Shown piece by piece: positions 41,417-43,193 of a stretch of 43,193 bases of DNA (positions within the stretch are counted from its first letter, which is position 1; each line of letters begins with the position of its first letter). The notes under the pieces were generated by a model. It saw only the letters and a program-made list of their open reading frames with translations. It did no database searches and was not told the origin of the DNA. The stretch is from Treponema sp. (lineage in GTDB: Bacteria > Spirochaetota > Spirochaetia > Treponematales > Treponemataceae): assembly GCF_017430385.1 (NCBI RefSeq), contig NZ_JAFRNB010000174.1:1-43193 (forward strand). The letters run 5' to 3'. The translations under genes and the position numbers were made by a program.

Positions 41417-41609
41417 GTACAAACCATTGCACAGTGTTCTCCGCTTCATTATTATAGAAGCGGAGAGTATGATTGGTTAATTTCTCCCCATAAAGCCATT
41501 GTCCTCGGCGTATGGGGAAGCTGCGGTCTGTAGCAAGCTTTCCGCAGCAATAAAAAATCGTGCTTAGCATGGATTTTCCGGCGGTTAAATCATTCAGCCG
41601 CCGTTTTTT
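41417..41609 (+). ncRNA. Candidate structured RNA: five serial hairpins and a terminator
   Basis: In order on the plus strand: CTGTACAA/TTGCACAG (41417-41436, one mismatch); TCTCCGCTTC/GAAGCGGAGA (41438-41447/41457-41466, perfect); TCCCCATA/TATGGGGA (41485-41492/41511-41518); GCTGCGG/CCGCAGC (41520-41526/41542-41548); CGGCGG/CCGCCG (41579-41584/41598-41603) followed by six T. Five near-perfect hairpins within 193 nt ending in a terminator look like a small RNA. The short frames overlapping it on both strands are unrecognised. It matches no RNA family I know, and a promoter was not identified. Confidence 0.4.
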
Positions 41610-41659
41610 ATTGGATGAAAGGTACTCGATTCTCGGGGAGAGCCATGCTCGAACTGGGA

Positions 41660-41706
41660 GCCTGTTTTTGCTGTATATTGACAATCCGCAAGAACAGGCA
41701 CTTTTT
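41660..41706 (+). terminator. Hairpin with T-run in the gene-poor region
   Basis: GCCTGTTTTTGC (41660-41671) and GCAAGAACAGGC (41688-41699) pair over 12 bp with one G-U, followed by TTTTT (41702-41706). It is a second terminator-like structure downstream of the candidate RNA. Confidence 0.6.
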
Positions 41707-41791
41707 CTGCCCTGGTTCAGTATCATATCAAATCAAAAAGTGAGATAAGCATCATTCATACTTTTGATACAAGCCAAGAATGATTTTTGAT

Positions 41792-41889
41792 CACTTACTG
41801 TAATAAGTTTGATTCCTTGCTAGAAAAGTTTTTAAACACTTACTAGAAAAATCTTTAAACACTTACTTTCTCATCTTTAAACACTTACT
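41792..41889. repeat. Iteron-like direct repeats, 22-23 bp period
   Basis: TTTAAACACTTACT occurs exactly three times, at 41831-41844, 41854-41867 and 41876-41889 (steps of 23 and 22 bp). CACTTACT also occurs at 41792-41799, 45 bp before the first, i.e. two periods. A weak match TCCTTGCT sits at the missing position. Two units share CTAGAAAA. A period of two helical turns suggests a protein bound repeatedly on one DNA face. Confidence 0.65.
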
Positions 41890-41962
41890 GGGAATTTTTG
41901 TTTGCCGTGTCAGTTTTATGGTGTGGAACCTTCGTAGGCTTTATTTTTTTATCTAATTGCTT

Positions 41963-42241
41963 TTACTGTCTTTTTTTTGCGAAGGTCTTGTATATATCAA
42001 GAACGAACGATGCAACTGAAACCAAAAGTGTTCCAATCTAAATTTCTGAAATTATTCCAGTAAATCCTGTTAGTCCACCCTCACACTCGTGCTATTCCGT
42101 AAATGTCTTCGCGGTGATGCATTCGTATTTGTCGGTTTTGAAATCAAATCCTGCTGAGCAGATGAAACCGGTTTTTTTACATGAAAGTTCCGCGATTTCC
42201 CGGATTTGAGATTCTTCTTTTTCACATTCTGCAAGTTGCAT
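41963..42241 (-). pseudogene. Decayed gene for a small Cys-containing membrane protein
   Basis: One minus-strand frame from ATG 42241 to TAA 41963 spans 93 codons with two internal TAGs (codons 50 and 68). Before the first stop it reads QLAECEKEESQIREIAEL and CKKTGFICSAGF, then YECITAK. After it come GGLTGFTGII and a hydrophobic helix GTLLVSVASFVLDIY with a basic end KTFAKKRQ. The composition is protein-like throughout, which supports a recently broken gene. I do not recognise the family. Confidence 0.45.
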
Positions 42242-42314
42242 CGGATTTTCTCGCAAATGCTGAGATTTGGGTAAAAAAGAGCTGCATCAAAATAATCGAA
42301 TATGTCAAAAAGAT

Positions 42315-42362
42315 TAGTTTACTGAATAATTTTTTCACTGAATTTTTATTCAGTATAAACTA
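42315..42362. repeat. Long imperfect inverted repeat
   Basis: TAGTTTACTGAATAA (42315-42329) pairs with TTATTCAGTATAAACTA (42346-42362) with a two-base bulge and a 16-base loop. It lies between the decayed gene and the phosphohexomutase terminator. No T-run follows on either side. Confidence 0.55.
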
Positions 42363-42391
42363 GCGATAGAAATTAAAATGTCCAAAAAAAA

Positions 42392-42418
42392 CGGTGGCTG
42401 AACATGTCAAAACCACCG
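42392..42418 (-). terminator. Terminator of the phosphohexomutase gene
   Basis: CGGTGG and CCACCG form the core stem, extended by flanking A/T pairs. A T-run follows on the minus strand, and T-rich sequence also follows on the plus strand, so it may work both ways. Confidence 0.8.
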
Positions 42419-42432
42419 CTTTTGTTCTTTTT

Positions 42433-43193
42433 TTACAAACTCAGTTTATCAAATCCTTCGAGTAGTTTCTGTGCTGTCTCGAGGATTTTTTTTGCGTCGC
42501 CAGGTCTTTCGCCTTCAACATTGAGTGGCATTACCGGGTCGTGCAGGGATTTTCGGAGCAAAAGCCAGCCTTTTTTGTCTTCGTCCTGGAAGCTGATTCT
42601 AACTCCCTCGTAAGATTTTGGCATGATCATTTTTGCTTCTTCGGCGCGTTTTTTGAATTCTTCAAGAACTTTGTCACCGTAAGAGCCGAAATCTTCGCAA
42701 TTGATTTTGTAGCGGATTTCCTGTGCTTCAACGAGCGGGTCGAGCTTTTCAATCAGGCTTGCAAGGGATTTTCCCTGAGCTTTTGCGTTTGCCAGAGCGA
42801 TTACGATTTTGACTGCAAGGAAAGCTCCGTCGTCGAGATAGAAATTGTCTTTGAGGGCACCGTGACCGCTTGTTTCCATTGCGAGCGGCGAGACAATTCC
42901 TTCTTTGTTAAGGCGTTTGCATTCGTTGATTACATTTTTGTAGCCGCGCTTGAAACAGTGGTGCTTGAGGCCCAGTTCTTTTTCGAGGAAGCGGGTGAGT
43001 CTGTCCGATGTGACAGAATCTGTAATAATAGTAGAATTTGGATATTCCGGGGCGAGAATTGCCGCAACGAGGGCGATGATTGCGTCTCGGTTCACTTCTC
43101 TTCCGTCAGGGAGGACGGCTGACATTCGGTCAACGTCGGTGTCGAAAATCAGGCCCAAATCAGCTTTGTTTTTGAGGACTGCGCTCTGAATTG
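42433..43193 (-). CDS. Phosphomannomutase/phosphoglucomutase, 3' part
   Basis: The C-terminal ~253 codons of an alpha-D-phosphohexomutase run off the right edge. The frame continues past the window (SAVLKNKADLGLIFDTDVDR), so the TTG at 43158 is not a start. The metal loop is DTDVDR where DGDGDR or DGDADR is usual. The sugar-binding loop is TSGHGALKDNFYLDDGAF, and the phosphate-binding C-terminal domain holds GWLLLRKSLHDPVMPLNVEG. The catalytic phosphoserine lies outside the window. These enzymes interconvert hexose 1- and 6-phosphates. Whether mannose or glucose is preferred cannot be told. Confidence 0.92.
   Translation of the reverse strand, partial: IQSAVLKNKADLGLIFDTDVDRMSAVLPDGREVNRDAIIALVAAILAPEYPNSTIITDSVTSDRLTRFLEKELGLKHHCFKRGYKNVINECKRLNKEGIVSPLAMETSGHGALKDNFYLDDGAFLAVKIVIALANAKAQGKSLASLIEKLDPLVEAQEIRYKINCEDFGSYGDKVLEEFKKRAEEAKMIMPKSYEGVRISFQDEDKKGWLLLRKSLHDPVMPLNVEGERPGDAKKILETAQKLLEGFDKLSL

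Noticed and set aside
41397..41748. Overlapping short reading frames on both strands (41397-41726 minus, 41560-41748 plus)
   Set aside because: Neither has a convincing ribosome site or a recognisable product, and both lie over serial hairpins and terminators.
18947..42094. Possible reassignment of TAG to an amino acid
   Set aside because: TAG is the natural stop of intact genes here, including fadD and aspS, so the internal TAGs are better read as mutations.
43156..43158. TTG at 43158 as the phosphohexomutase start
   Set aside because: The frame continues upstream to the window edge with normal family sequence (KADLGLIFDTD), so the gene is merely cut off.

Overview
The window looks like chromosomal DNA of a host-associated, pectin-degrading Treponema-like spirochaete. 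This rests on protein families and not on any marker gene: a 1524-residue double-ASKHA CoA-activase/dehydratase-like protein, lipoproteins with loose spirochaetal lipoboxes, a Treponema-type outer-membrane barrel, BspA-like leucine-rich repeats, several cyclic-di-GMP proteins and secreted pectin enzymes. No rRNA or tRNA gene was recognised. A pectinolytic species such as T. pectinovorum is a guess only.

Layout. 0-1.7 kb: glutamate dehydrogenase followed by a decayed, element-filled duplication of its own 3' end. 1.8-7.4 kb: a chemoreceptor (+) facing a three-gene minus-strand operon (membrane GGDEF protein, HD-GYP-like protein, orphan solute-binding lipoprotein). 7.5-15.4 kb: acyl-CoA synthetase, PTS enzyme I, then der-merR-Rsm22-like-methyltransferase, which reads as a ribosome-maturation group. 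15.4-19.7 kb: an AT-richer accessory stretch with an XRE regulator, a divergently transcribed FN3/BspA lipoprotein with a probable frameshift at an A7 tract, a single CRISPR-repeat-like palindrome, a cytoplasmic BspA-like protein and an FRG-domain gene split by an amber codon. 19.7-24.3 kb: the giant CoA activase. 24.4-31.9 kb: a degenerate GAF-GGDEF protein, a purF-like gene (no catalytic Cys) coupled to lrgA-lrgB and a membrane protein, an outer-membrane protein, a Mbeg1-like hydrolase and an ACT protein. 32-41.3 kb: pectate lyase lipoprotein, aspS, an AraC-type regulator and a large divergent pectinesterase lipoprotein. 41.3-42.4 kb: a gene-poor stretch with serial hairpins, direct repeats of 22-23 bp period and a decayed small gene. 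The window ends inside a phosphohexomutase gene.

Two themes run across the window. First, at least eight genes have a -10-like hexamer only 6-8 nt before the start codon and no usable Shine-Dalgarno, four of them with a TTG-type -35 at exactly 17 bp. This suggests leaderless mRNAs alongside ordinary genes that carry strong AAGGAG sites. Second, several families of short GC-rich palindromic repeats occur between genes, and one copy lies in frame inside the Rsm22-like gene, much like the palindromic elements known from Rickettsia.
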